Of a stretch of 12,995 nt of DNA, positions 6,805 to 12,995 are shown one piece after another. The notes under the pieces were generated by a model. It ran no database searches. It worked only from the letters and a program-made list of their open reading frames with translations, and was not told where the DNA came from. Origin of the DNA: an uncultured Christensenellaceae bacterium (lineage in GTDB: Bacteria; Bacillota_A; Clostridia; Christensenellales; UBA3700). The stretch lies in NCBI GenBank assembly GCA_944381335.1, contig CALWKT010000095.1, positions 1-12,995 on the forward strand, in the 5' to 3' direction. The position numbers and the translations under genes were made by a program. The stretch's first letter is position 1; every line of letters begins with the position of its first letter.

Positions 6805-9804
6805 ATGAGAAAGAACAGATTTCTGATTCTTATCGCTCTCGTTCTCGTGTGCGCTCTGCTCGCGGTTACGGTAGTCGGTTGCCAGAAGACGGACAATAAT
6901 ACCGAAGGCAACGGCAATACGACCACTGTTCCGGACAACGGCAACACGGGCGATAACGATAACGGCACCGGTGACAATACCGGAAACAACGACGGAAACT
7001 GGAGTACCGGAGACGGCAGCGGTTCTACTTCCGACAACGGAAGCACCCTGCAGCTCTCAGATGTTGACTCTTACATAACTTTCGACGTTAATGCCGACAG
7101 CGCTGACGACATTCAGGTCACCACCGCTACCGGCGGCAGCGTTGCGGTCGACATCAAGTCAAACAACGGCGTTTACACAGTGTGGGCTCCTGCCGGCGGT
7201 TATGAAAAAGGGCATATTTACAGGATCACGCTTTCCAACGGCGCTTCGTTTGTGAAATACGACGGCGTTGACGTGATTTTGTTCCAGATCGGCAATTCTG
7301 CCAACAACATCAAGATCAATGCAGGATATCTGACTTACAGCGAGAAGGCGGCAACTTTCGGTGAAGAGAGCACTGACGGCTACGGCGTTACTACCGGAGC
7401 TATGACTCTTCAGACGAATTCCGTTTCTCCGATGGCGGCAGGCACCATTTTCCTCATCGAGATGGCAGACGGTAGCCAGTCCGCATACAAAGTCACCAAG
7501 GCGACTGAAGCTCAGGCAGGCATTTACCTGATCAACTACGTAAAGCCTGACATCGACGAAGTTTTCGAAGAGTTCGAATACAGCGCTACCAGCAAGATGA
7601 CTGCTGACAGCGACGTCGATTTCGACTATATGGGCGGCAAGGAAGCTCTGAACAACAGCGAACTTGCGATGAGCATTGTCGAAATGTTCGGTTCCAAGCC
7701 CGAATTCGACATTTCCGTTCCCGAGTTCGATCAGAGCGGACACGTTGTGGTTGACATCACGATCACCATCCCCAACGTCGTTACCGTTCAGGAATTCGGA
7801 TCAGCCAACCTCGTCATCACCGTTCACAACGTGATGGACGTTTCCGCAAGCGCGAATATCGACAAAGCAACGCTTTCTGAAGAATTCTCTCTGAAGGCAA
7901 CCGTTAAAAACGACATCACCACCACCGTATCTCTCGGTGCGAACGGCGGCTACACCGGCGCGGTCAACGTTCCCGAACTTATGGATAAGCTCGTTGAGCT
8001 CGCTAACGAGAGCAGAGACGACGCTACCGCTATCCCTCTCTTCAAGTGGACGGTTCCCATCGCTAACGGCGTTGCTTCCATTACATACAATGCTGATCTG
8101 ATGTTCAGATTCAGCGTCGGCGGTGAAATCAACGCTGCGGCACACGCTCAGCTCAACTACGAAGTCGGCGTTATGTACACCGAAGCTTACGGTCTAAGCG
8201 CTTATGCGAACGAGATCGACGAAAACGGTTTCGACAGCGTTCAGGTGAACGTCGCCGGTCAGGCTGAACTCAAGATCGGTCTCAGACAGGACCTCAGCTT
8301 TGACATCCTCGCAGGCGTTCTCGGCATCGGCATCGAAGCGGAGATCGGCAACTACAACAGACTTTACGGTTACGGAGAATCCTCCAACCTTATAGACGAA
8401 GCTGACGACTACTTCGCAGGCGGCGTTTATTTCGAAGGCGGTTTCTACTACGACGTCAACCTTTCTTACGGCCTCAAGGTCGGCAGCATCCTCAATCTCT
8501 CAGGCAAGGTCGACATCGTTGACGGCGAGATCAAGGGCTACGAAGCAGGCGAGAGATACCTCGTTCTCGGCGTAGGCGCTGAATACGAGAATTACAGACT
8601 CACCGCGCTGAACACCAACGTTCCCGCTATCTACTACAAGAACATGTATGACCTCGTCACAAGAACGAGATACACCGAAGCGGCTGTCGCTGAAGAATTC
8701 ACTTTCGAGAGCGCAGGCAAGGATCTTGCGATCGAGAATTACGTTCTCAAGGTAACCAAGGACATCGCTCCCACTGTCGTTACCGCGACGTATGTGGCTG
8801 ATCCCGATCTGAGCGTTGAAGTCAAGTACAGCTTCTCTCTCGAGGATCCCGTGCTCGTCAACGACACCATCGTGATCGACAAGACTTCTTACAACAACGC
8901 AAACGCTACGCTTGAATTCGGCATCAAATACAACGGTTTCGCAAATGCGGCTACCACCGTCACCAGCGACGATGTGACCGTCAGCGTAGTTGACGTCGAC
9001 AATACGACTTACACCGCTACAGTTTCTGTTCCCGTCAAAGAGCTTCTCAAGCTTGACAACGGCATGAACGAGATCGGTCTGACCGTCGGCACCAAGTCTG
9101 TTGTGCTCAACCTCGACGTGCAGGGTAAGGTTGCATGGAACCAGTTCGCTACCGGTGCAAACAGCTACAGCGTGTTCACTGCTGATCAGATCGAGAATAT
9201 GGTAAACAGTAACGCTTCCTTCGACAATGCAGTTATCACGATAACCGACGACATTGACATGAAGGGCGCTGAGCTCGCTCCCATCGCAGTCTTCAACGGC
9301 ACTCTGCAGGGTAACGGCAAGTCCATCAGCAACTACACCGTCAAGTCTTTCGCAGGCGAGAAGGCAGGCTTCGTTGCTGTGAACAACGGCACGATCGACA
9401 ACGTTGTGTTTGCAGGTAACGTTGACGTGGCTCTTGAAGCTACCGTCGGCAAGGATTACGCAGTGGCAGGTATCGCCGCAGTCAACAACGGCACGGTCAG
9501 CAACTGCGCGGTTACCGGAGACGTGAACGTTTACTCCTACGGTCTTGCGACTATCGTCGAGTTTGACGTCGCGGCAGTCACCGCAATCAACAACAGCAAC
9601 TGCGATCTGACTTCCAACACCGGCTCGAGCGAAGGCATCTCCAACGTGAAAGTTACCGTCAAGTTTGACCTCGTCAACGTAGAGGTCAGAGTGGGCGACC
9701 TGACTTCCACCACGAAGGGTATCGCAAACGTCAACATCGTTACCGGTTGCGAGAACTGCGCTAACGGCGGCCCCTGGACTACGAGCATCAAAGAAGCAAA
9801 GTAA
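6805..9804 (+). CDS. Large surface lipoprotein with GLUG-like C-terminal repeats
   Basis: A 999-residue exported protein of unknown function. A lipoprotein signal peptide (MRKNR, a hydrophobic core, lipobox VVGC) predicts lipidation at C26. Residues 27-81 form a flexible linker built almost only from Asn, Gly, Thr, Asp and Ser, as in cell-wall-spanning tethers. A long beta-rich body follows, with an Ig-like or carbohydrate-binding feel (for example GGYEKGHIYRITLSNG near 132-147), but I recognise no catalytic site. Near the C-terminus two GLUG-like units (G-x4-NNGTxxN-x4-GxV, residues 855-873 and 889-907) suggest a short beta-solenoid; a degenerate third follows. No LPXTG or membrane segment is present, so the lipid is the anchor. 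The codon set is strongly biased to C-ending codons, unlike the paralogue genes, which suggests high expression. The ATG at 6805 follows GGAGG by 10 nt; a TTG at 6796 would lack proper spacing. Confidence 0.87.
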   Translation: MRKNRFLILIALVLVCALLAVTVVGCQKTDNNTEGNGNTTTVPDNGNTGDNDNGTGDNTGNNDGNWSTGDGSGSTSDNGSTLQLSDVDSYITFDVNADSADDIQVTTATGGSVAVDIKSNNGVYTVWAPAGGYEKGHIYRITLSNGASFVKYDGVDVILFQIGNSANNIKINAGYLTYSEKAATFGEESTDGYGVTTGAMTLQTNSVSPMAAGTIFLIEMADGSQSAYKVTKATEAQAGIYLINYVKPDIDEVFEEFEYSATSKMTADSDVDFDYMGGKEALNNSELAMSIVEMFGSKPEFDISVPEFDQSGHVVVDITITIPNVVTVQEFGSANLVITVHNVMDVSASANIDKATLSEEFSLKATVKNDITTTVSLGANGGYTGAVNVPELMDKLVELANESRDDATAIPLFKWTVPIANGVASITYNADLMFRFSVGGEINAAAHAQLNYEVGVMYTEAYGLSAYANEIDENGFDSVQVNVAGQAELKIGLRQDLSFDILAGVLGIGIEAEIGNYNRLYGYGESSNLIDEADDYFAGGVYFEGGFYYDVNLSYGLKVGSILNLSGKVDIVDGEIKGYEAGERYLVLGVGAEYENYRLTALNTNVPAIYYKNMYDLVTRTRYTEAAVAEEFTFESAGKDLAIENYVLKVTKDIAPTVVTATYVADPDLSVEVKYSFSLEDPVLVNDTIVIDKTSYNNANATLEFGIKYNGFANAATTVTSDDVTVSVVDVDNTTYTATVSVPVKELLKLDNGMNEIGLTVGTKSVVLNLDVQGKVAWNQFATGANSYSVFTADQIENMVNSNASFDNAVITITDDIDMKGAELAPIAVFNGTLQGNGKSISNYTVKSFAGEKAGFVAVNNGTIDNVVFAGNVDVALEATVGKDYAVAGIAAVNNGTVSNCAVTGDVNVYSYGLATIVEFDVAAVTAINNSNCDLTSNTGSSEGISNVKVTVKFDLVNVEVRVGDLTSTTKGIANVNIVTGCENCANGGPWTTSIKEAK
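9367..9525 (+). repeat. Two GLUG-like repeat units coded in the lipoprotein gene
   Basis: Two 19-residue units with period 34 residues share the pattern G-x3-VNNGT-x2-N-x4-G-x-V. They resemble the GLUG motif of bacterial surface proteins, which folds as solenoid turns in adhesin-like and IgA-peptidase-associated proteins. A decayed third copy (AVTAINNSN) follows. The repeats are clear in protein but not near-identical in DNA, so they are old. Confidence 0.7.
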
Positions 9805-9823
9805 TCAGAAATAAACTTACAAA

Positions 9824-9853
9824 CGGAGCAGTCTTACGGCTGCTCCGCTTTTT
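9824..9853 (+). terminator. Intrinsic terminator of the lipoprotein gene
   Basis: CGGAGCAG (9824-9831) pairs perfectly with CTGCTCCG (9840-9847) around an 8-nt loop, followed by C and a run of T. It starts 20 nt after the stop codon. Confidence 0.9.
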
Positions 9854-9921
9854 ATGCTCTGACGAAGAAAGGGAAGTCGGAATTAATTTCGCGTGCGCGC
9901 GATTATATTTGCCTGCTCGCA

Positions 9922-9950
9922 TTGACGGGAAAGCGTAAATAATTTATAAT
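9922..9950 (+). promoter_or_regulatory. Near-consensus promoter for the lipoprotein hydrolase gene
   Basis: TTGACG (9922-9927), a 17-nt spacer and a perfect TATAAT (9945-9950) precede the gene at 9981. The start is predicted near 9957, giving a leader of about 24 nt. A GC-rich palindrome, TCGCG-N4-CGCGA (9889-9902), lies 20 nt upstream of the -35 and could be an operator, which is untested. Confidence 0.82.
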
Positions 9951-9980
9951 AATCTTGAAGTGGTAATTACGGAGGGAATT

Positions 9981-11138
9981 GTGAAAAAAATTTTGACGTT
10001 GTTATTGTGTCTTATGACCGTGACCGGGTTGCTGACGGTTTCCGTCGCCTGCGTGAACGACAGCGATCTTCCTGAAATAGATATGTCGTTGAGAGAAGAC
10101 ACTTTGTACGGGCTTTACTGGTACGGCGAGGACGCATATGACAGCATGAAGTCTCAGCAGAATATGCCCACGGAATATTACGATCCTCAGAAGCCCACGC
10201 TGATATATTCTCACGGCTTGAAATCCACAACAGAGGAAAAAGAAGTTTTCACTACGCTTGAAAAGACGATCAGCAAGACAAAAGGCGCTTCCGGCGAGTA
10301 CGATTACGTTGTCGAGCTCAAGGAGCTAGGCTACAACGTCGCGTTTTTCGACTGGTACGATTACGCTCACGATCTTGACGCGTTGCAGAACGAGATCTGG
10401 GTCGTCAAAGACGCGGATTCGATAGGGAACAAGGACAGCAATTATTACCAGGCGGTCAGCGCTCTCGACGGCAGAAGTTTTGCAGGCGAAATAGTCAGAG
10501 CGATATGTGCGGTAATGCAGAAAGCCGAGGACAAAGAAGTCATTCTGGTCGGTCACTCTTTCGGAGGGCAGATGGTCACCGCTGTGGCTTATACGTTGTA
10601 TAAACTTGCCGACACCGGCTATATAACCAACAAAAACGTGCTTCCCGACAGGATATCGCTTGCAGATCCTTACATACCGGGTTCTGAAGTAAGCGGAGAA
10701 ATGGACCTGATCGGAGAAGTGCTTGACCCTCAGCCCACCGCGCAGAAAACTGCGGACGCTTTTGAATACCTCAACACAAAAGGAGCCGTGATCGACCTGA
10801 ACGGTGCGATGAAAGGATGGACTTACGACGGCTACACGATGCTTACGAAAATAGAGGACGAGGCGCTCAGAGAGTCAGTTGACGCCAAGATAAAGGCGAA
10901 TACGGTTTACATCGTTCAGAAGGCGCTCACGTCGGCATACGGGTCTATCGGAGACGTTCACGTCGTTTCGCGCGATTACGTGCTGACCAGCTTTATAGAA
11001 GGCAAAAAAGGAAATATGTCGTGCAAACCGCTTAATTCCATGTCTGCTTCAGAACTCAGGGAATACGTCGGCAGGCAGTTTGAGCTGAGCGGAAAGGGTT
11101 TCCCTCTTGCCAATGCCGTGATGACCGAAACGGAATGA
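9981..11138 (+). CDS. Lipoprotein alpha/beta hydrolase (lipase/esterase-like)
   Basis: A 385-residue exported hydrolase. The lipoprotein signal ends in a lipobox-like SVAC, predicting lipidation at C24. The alpha/beta-hydrolase fold is supported by LIYSHGL (oxyanion-type HG turn), the nucleophile elbow GHSFGG with S193, a plausible acid D229 in SLADPYIPG, and a plausible histidine H327 in GDVHVVSRDY. Together they fit the Ser-Asp-His order and spacing of lipases and esterases; the substrate is unknown. The start is a GTG at 9981, set by GGAGGG (9971-9976) immediately upstream. An upstream in-frame GTG at 9960 would precede the ribosome binding site and spoil the signal peptide. It is a monocistronic unit between its own promoter and a terminator. 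It sits downstream of another lipoprotein but is separated from it by a terminator, so co-regulation is not shown. Confidence 0.87.
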   Translation: MKKILTLLLCLMTVTGLLTVSVACVNDSDLPEIDMSLREDTLYGLYWYGEDAYDSMKSQQNMPTEYYDPQKPTLIYSHGLKSTTEEKEVFTTLEKTISKTKGASGEYDYVVELKELGYNVAFFDWYDYAHDLDALQNEIWVVKDADSIGNKDSNYYQAVSALDGRSFAGEIVRAICAVMQKAEDKEVILVGHSFGGQMVTAVAYTLYKLADTGYITNKNVLPDRISLADPYIPGSEVSGEMDLIGEVLDPQPTAQKTADAFEYLNTKGAVIDLNGAMKGWTYDGYTMLTKIEDEALRESVDAKIKANTVYIVQKALTSAYGSIGDVHVVSRDYVLTSFIEGKKGNMSCKPLNSMSASELREYVGRQFELSGKGFPLANAVMTETE

Positions 11139-11170
11139 CAGCCGCTCCTGATCGGCTTTGACGAAGATGT

Positions 11171-11197
11171 CCCCGCTTGTGAGAGCGGGGCATTTTT
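11171..11197 (+). terminator. Intrinsic terminator of the hydrolase gene
   Basis: CCCCGCT (11171-11177) pairs with AGCGGGG (11184-11190) around a 6-nt loop and is followed by CATTTTT. It starts 32 nt after the stop codon. Confidence 0.9.
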
Positions 11198-11279
11198 GAC
11201 GTTTCCTGAACATTTCAGCGTATGTAAGGCGTCAAAAGTTTGCTTCCGGAACGGACGGCTGCATATATTCCGCAGACGT

Positions 11280-11303
11280 TGCATATATTTGCAATTATAT
11301 GCA
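11280..11303. promoter_or_regulatory. Palindrome TGCATATA-N8-TATATGCA upstream of argG
   Basis: TGCATATA (11280-11287) and TATATGCA (11296-11303) form a perfect 8-bp inverted repeat with an 8-nt gap. A direct copy of the left arm, TGCATATATT, starts at 11260, exactly 20 bp earlier, about two helical turns. It overlaps the first ARG-box-like site. It may bind ArgR or another dimeric regulator. The 313-bp gap 11139-11451 holds no gene. Confidence 0.45.
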
Positions 11304-11313
11304 TAAATATCCA
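11300..11313. promoter_or_regulatory. ARG-box-like site 1
   Basis: TGCATAAATATCCA matches the general ARG-box core TGAATWWWWATTCA at 12 of 14 positions. ArgR/AhrC repressors bind such boxes upstream of arginine biosynthesis genes. The assignment rests on sequence likeness and on the position upstream of argG. Confidence 0.45.
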
Positions 11314-11371
11314 TTATTTTGAATATTTAGAAGTTATCATCATAATTTAAACAAATAAACAACAAAAATTA

Positions 11372-11385
11372 TGAATAAATATGTC
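11372..11385. promoter_or_regulatory. ARG-box-like site 2
   Basis: TGAATAAATATGTC matches the ARG-box core at 11 of 14 positions, including the full left half TGAAT. It lies just upstream of the argG -35 element. Confidence 0.45.
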
Positions 11386-11392
11386 AAAACGC

Positions 11393-11421
11393 TTGCAATA
11401 AAAATTTATTTGTGATAATAT
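11393..11421 (+). promoter_or_regulatory. argG promoter with an ARG-box-like operator in its spacer
   Basis: TTGCAA (11393-11398), a 17-nt spacer and TAATAT (11416-11421) give a reasonable promoter starting near 11428. The spacer contains the perfect palindrome AATAAA-AA-TTTATT (11397-11410). Read from 11395, this also matches the ARG-box core at 11 of 14 positions. A repressor bound here would block RNA polymerase, consistent with arginine-dependent repression. Confidence 0.5.
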
Positions 11422-11451
11422 TAATACAACAAACGAACACGAGGTGTAATT

Positions 11452-12666
11452 ATGGACAAGATAAAAAAAGTCGTACTGGCATATTCGGGAGGTCTGGATA
11501 CCTCCATCATTATTCCGTGGCTCAAGGAGAACTACGACGGCTGCGAGGTGATCGCCGTTGCCGGCAACGTAGGGCAGGGCTCGGAGCTCAAAGGTCTCGA
11601 AGAAAAGGCGATCAAGACCGGAGCAAGCAAGCTTTATATTGCTGATCTGACCGACGAATTCGTCGACGATTATATTTTCCCCACCCTTAAAGCGGGCGCG
11701 GTATACGAAAACAAATATCTGCTGGGCACCAGCTTCGCGCGTCCCATCATCGCCAAGAGGATCGTTGAGATCGCTCTCGCAGAAGGCGCCGACGCGATCT
11801 GCCACGGCTGCACCGGCAAGGGCAACGATCAGGTGAGATTCGAGCTGACCATCAAGGCGTTCGCCCCCAACATGAAGATAATCGCTCCGTGGCGTATCTG
11901 GAACCTCAAATCCAGAGACGAGGAGATCGATTACGCAGAGGCGCACCACGTGCCGCTCAATATCAGCAGAGAGACCAATTACAGCAAGGACAAGAACATC
12001 TGGCACCTGTCTCACGAAGGTCTCGACCTTGAAAACCCTGCAAACGAGCCTGATTACGACAAGATCCTCGAGCTGGGAGTAAGCCCCGAAAAGGCGCCGG
12101 ACAAGGCCACTTATGTCACGATCAGCTTTGAAAAGGGCGTTCCCGTTGCGATCGACGGCAAGAAGATGAAGGGCAGCGACATCGTCGCATACCTGAACAA
12201 GGTGGGCGGAGAAAACGGCATCGGCATTGCGGATATCGTTGAAAACAGACTGGTCGGTATGAAGTCGCGCGGCGTTTACGAGACCCCCGGCGGCACAATT
12301 CTCTATCACGCTCACGAAGTTCTCGAGACGCTGTGCCTTGACAAGGAGACCGCTCATTTCAAACAGCACGTCGCGGTCAAGTTCGCAGATCTCGTTTACA
12401 ACGGTCAGTGGTTCACTCCGATCAGAGAGTCTCTTAGCGCGTTCGTCGACAGCACTCAGCAGACTGTTACCGGAGACGTAAAACTCAAACTCTATAAAGG
12501 CAACATCATCAACGCAGGCGTCACCAGCCCCTATTCTCTGTACGACGAGGATATCGCAACTTTTGCAGAGGACGACTGCTACGACCAGAAGGACAGCGCG
12601 GGCTTCATCAACCTGTTCGGCTTGCCGATAAAGGTCAACGCACTTATGAAGGCTAAGAACAAATAA
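11452..12666 (+). CDS. argG: Argininosuccinate synthase
   Basis: A 404-residue cytosolic enzyme of normal length that joins citrulline and aspartate with ATP to give argininosuccinate. The N-type ATP pyrophosphatase loop is AYSGGLDTS (10-18). Further family blocks are [17 protein letters not shown] (86-102), [14 protein letters not shown] (118-131, citrulline/aspartate site) and [15 protein letters not shown] (182-196). GAGGTG (11441-11446) precedes the ATG by 5 nt. The stop TAA shares a base with the argH start, so the two are translationally coupled. Codons are strongly C-ending for Ile, Asn and Asp, as expected of a well-expressed core gene. Regulation by ArgR is suggested by the upstream boxes. 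Confidence 0.97.
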   Translation: MDKIKKVVLAYSGGLDTSIIIPWLKENYDGCEVIAVAGNVGQGSELKGLEEKAIKTGASKLYIADLTDEFVDDYIFPTLKAGAVYENKYLLGTSFARPIIAKRIVEIALAEGADAICHGCTGKGNDQVRFELTIKAFAPNMKIIAPWRIWNLKSRDEEIDYAEAHHVPLNISRETNYSKDKNIWHLSHEGLDLENPANEPDYDKILELGVSPEKAPDKATYVTISFEKGVPVAIDGKKMKGSDIVAYLNKVGGENGIGIADIVENRLVGMKSRGVYETPGGTILYHAHEVLETLCLDKETAHFKQHVAVKFADLVYNGQWFTPIRESLSAFVDSTQQTVTGDVKLKLYKGNIINAGVTSPYSLYDEDIATFAEDDCYDQKDSAGFINLFGLPIKVNALMKAKNK

Positions 12667-12995
12667 TGGCTAAAATGTGGCAAGGACGGTTTTCAAAGGA
12701 ACTCGACGAAAGGGTCAACGACTTCAACAGCTCGATTTCCTTTGACAGCCGGATGTACAAAGAGGACATATCGGGCAGTATAATTCATTCCGTGATGCTG
12801 GGCAGACAGGGCATAATTTCGGAAGAGGACAGCCGTCTGATAGGCAAAGAGCTTTCCGCTATCTATGAAGAAATAGAGAGCGGAAAACTTGCGTTTGACT
12901 CCACCGCGGAAGACATACACATGTTTATCGAATCCGTGCTTACAGAAAGGTTGGGCGAAGTGGGCAAACGACTGCATACCGCGCGTTCGAGAAAC
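12666..12995 (+). CDS. argH: Argininosuccinate lyase, N-terminal part
   Basis: The first 110 codons of a gene cut by the window end. The enzyme splits argininosuccinate into arginine and fumarate, the final step of arginine synthesis. Family blocks in order are MWQGRF (4-9), FNSSISFD (20-27), the EDIHM segment (82-86) and KRLHTARSRN (101-110), the last being the start of the conserved substrate-binding HTxRSRND region. The ATG at 12666 overlaps the argG stop (TAATG), typical of coupling; a second in-frame ATG at 12675 is possible, but it lacks a ribosome binding site and the coupling. It belongs to the fumarase/aspartase superfamily, but these blocks are specific to ArgH. Confidence 0.96.
   Translation, partial: MAKMWQGRFSKELDERVNDFNSSISFDSRMYKEDISGSIIHSVMLGRQGIISEEDSRLIGKELSAIYEEIESGKLAFDSTAEDIHMFIESVLTERLGEVGKRLHTARSRN

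Noticed and set aside
11198..11451. A T-box or other riboswitch leader for argG
   Set aside because: The predicted start near 11428 leaves a leader of only about 24 nt. No T-box sequence or large folded leader is visible; repressor boxes explain the region better.
11347..12369. 340-codon minus-strand open frame opposite argG
   Set aside because: It is the reverse shadow of a C-ending-codon gene; argG is certain on the plus strand.
1..12995. Mobile elements, CRISPR arrays, tRNA genes
   Set aside because: I found no transposase or integrase motif, no regularly spaced direct repeats and no cloverleaf-type sequence on reading either strand.

Overview
The window looks like chromosomal DNA from a Gram-positive, low-to-mid GC bacterium, most likely an uncultured Clostridia-type Firmicute. 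This is inferred from AGGAGG-type ribosome binding sites at 5-10 nt spacing, sigma-A-type promoters with 17-nt spacers, short hairpin terminators, Gram-positive-style lipoprotein signal peptides, and the family types present. I saw no tRNA, rRNA, CRISPR array, insertion sequence or phage gene.

Layout. (1) 1-281: 3' end of a class I DAHP synthase gene (shikimate pathway). It converges on a minus-strand flavin reductase-like gene (452-940), and the two share a perfect 14-bp bidirectional terminator. (2) 1092-4464: two tandem, clearly paralogous genes for secreted, membrane-anchored proteins of no recognised function (signal peptide, about 400-residue ectodomain, three C-terminal membrane segments). 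(3) 4465-4753: intergenic stretch with a terminator and a small protein-like remnant. (4) 4754-6674: a stand-alone acetyltransferase matching only the C-terminal half of GlmU, followed directly by glmM. These two supply consecutive steps of UDP-GlcNAc synthesis. (5) 6805-9804: a 999-residue surface lipoprotein with an Asn/Gly/Thr/Asp-rich linker and C-terminal GLUG-like repeats. It sits behind a strong promoter and a 5' stem-loop, and its codon choice suggests high expression. (6) 9981-11138: a lipoprotein alpha/beta hydrolase with its own near-consensus promoter. (7) 11452-12995: argG and the start of argH, the last two steps of arginine synthesis, translationally coupled, behind a region rich in ARG-box-like sites.

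How it fits together. The arginine and shikimate genes are ordinary core metabolism. The middle of the window (about 1.1-11.1 kb) is envelope-oriented: two membrane-anchored ectodomain proteins, amino-sugar precursor enzymes and two lipoproteins. The most unusual items are the split GlmU acetyltransferase, the undescribed paralogous pair and the large GLUG-type lipoprotein. I see no evidence that the surface proteins form one dedicated system. Each block has its own promoter or terminator, so functional linkage among them is speculative.
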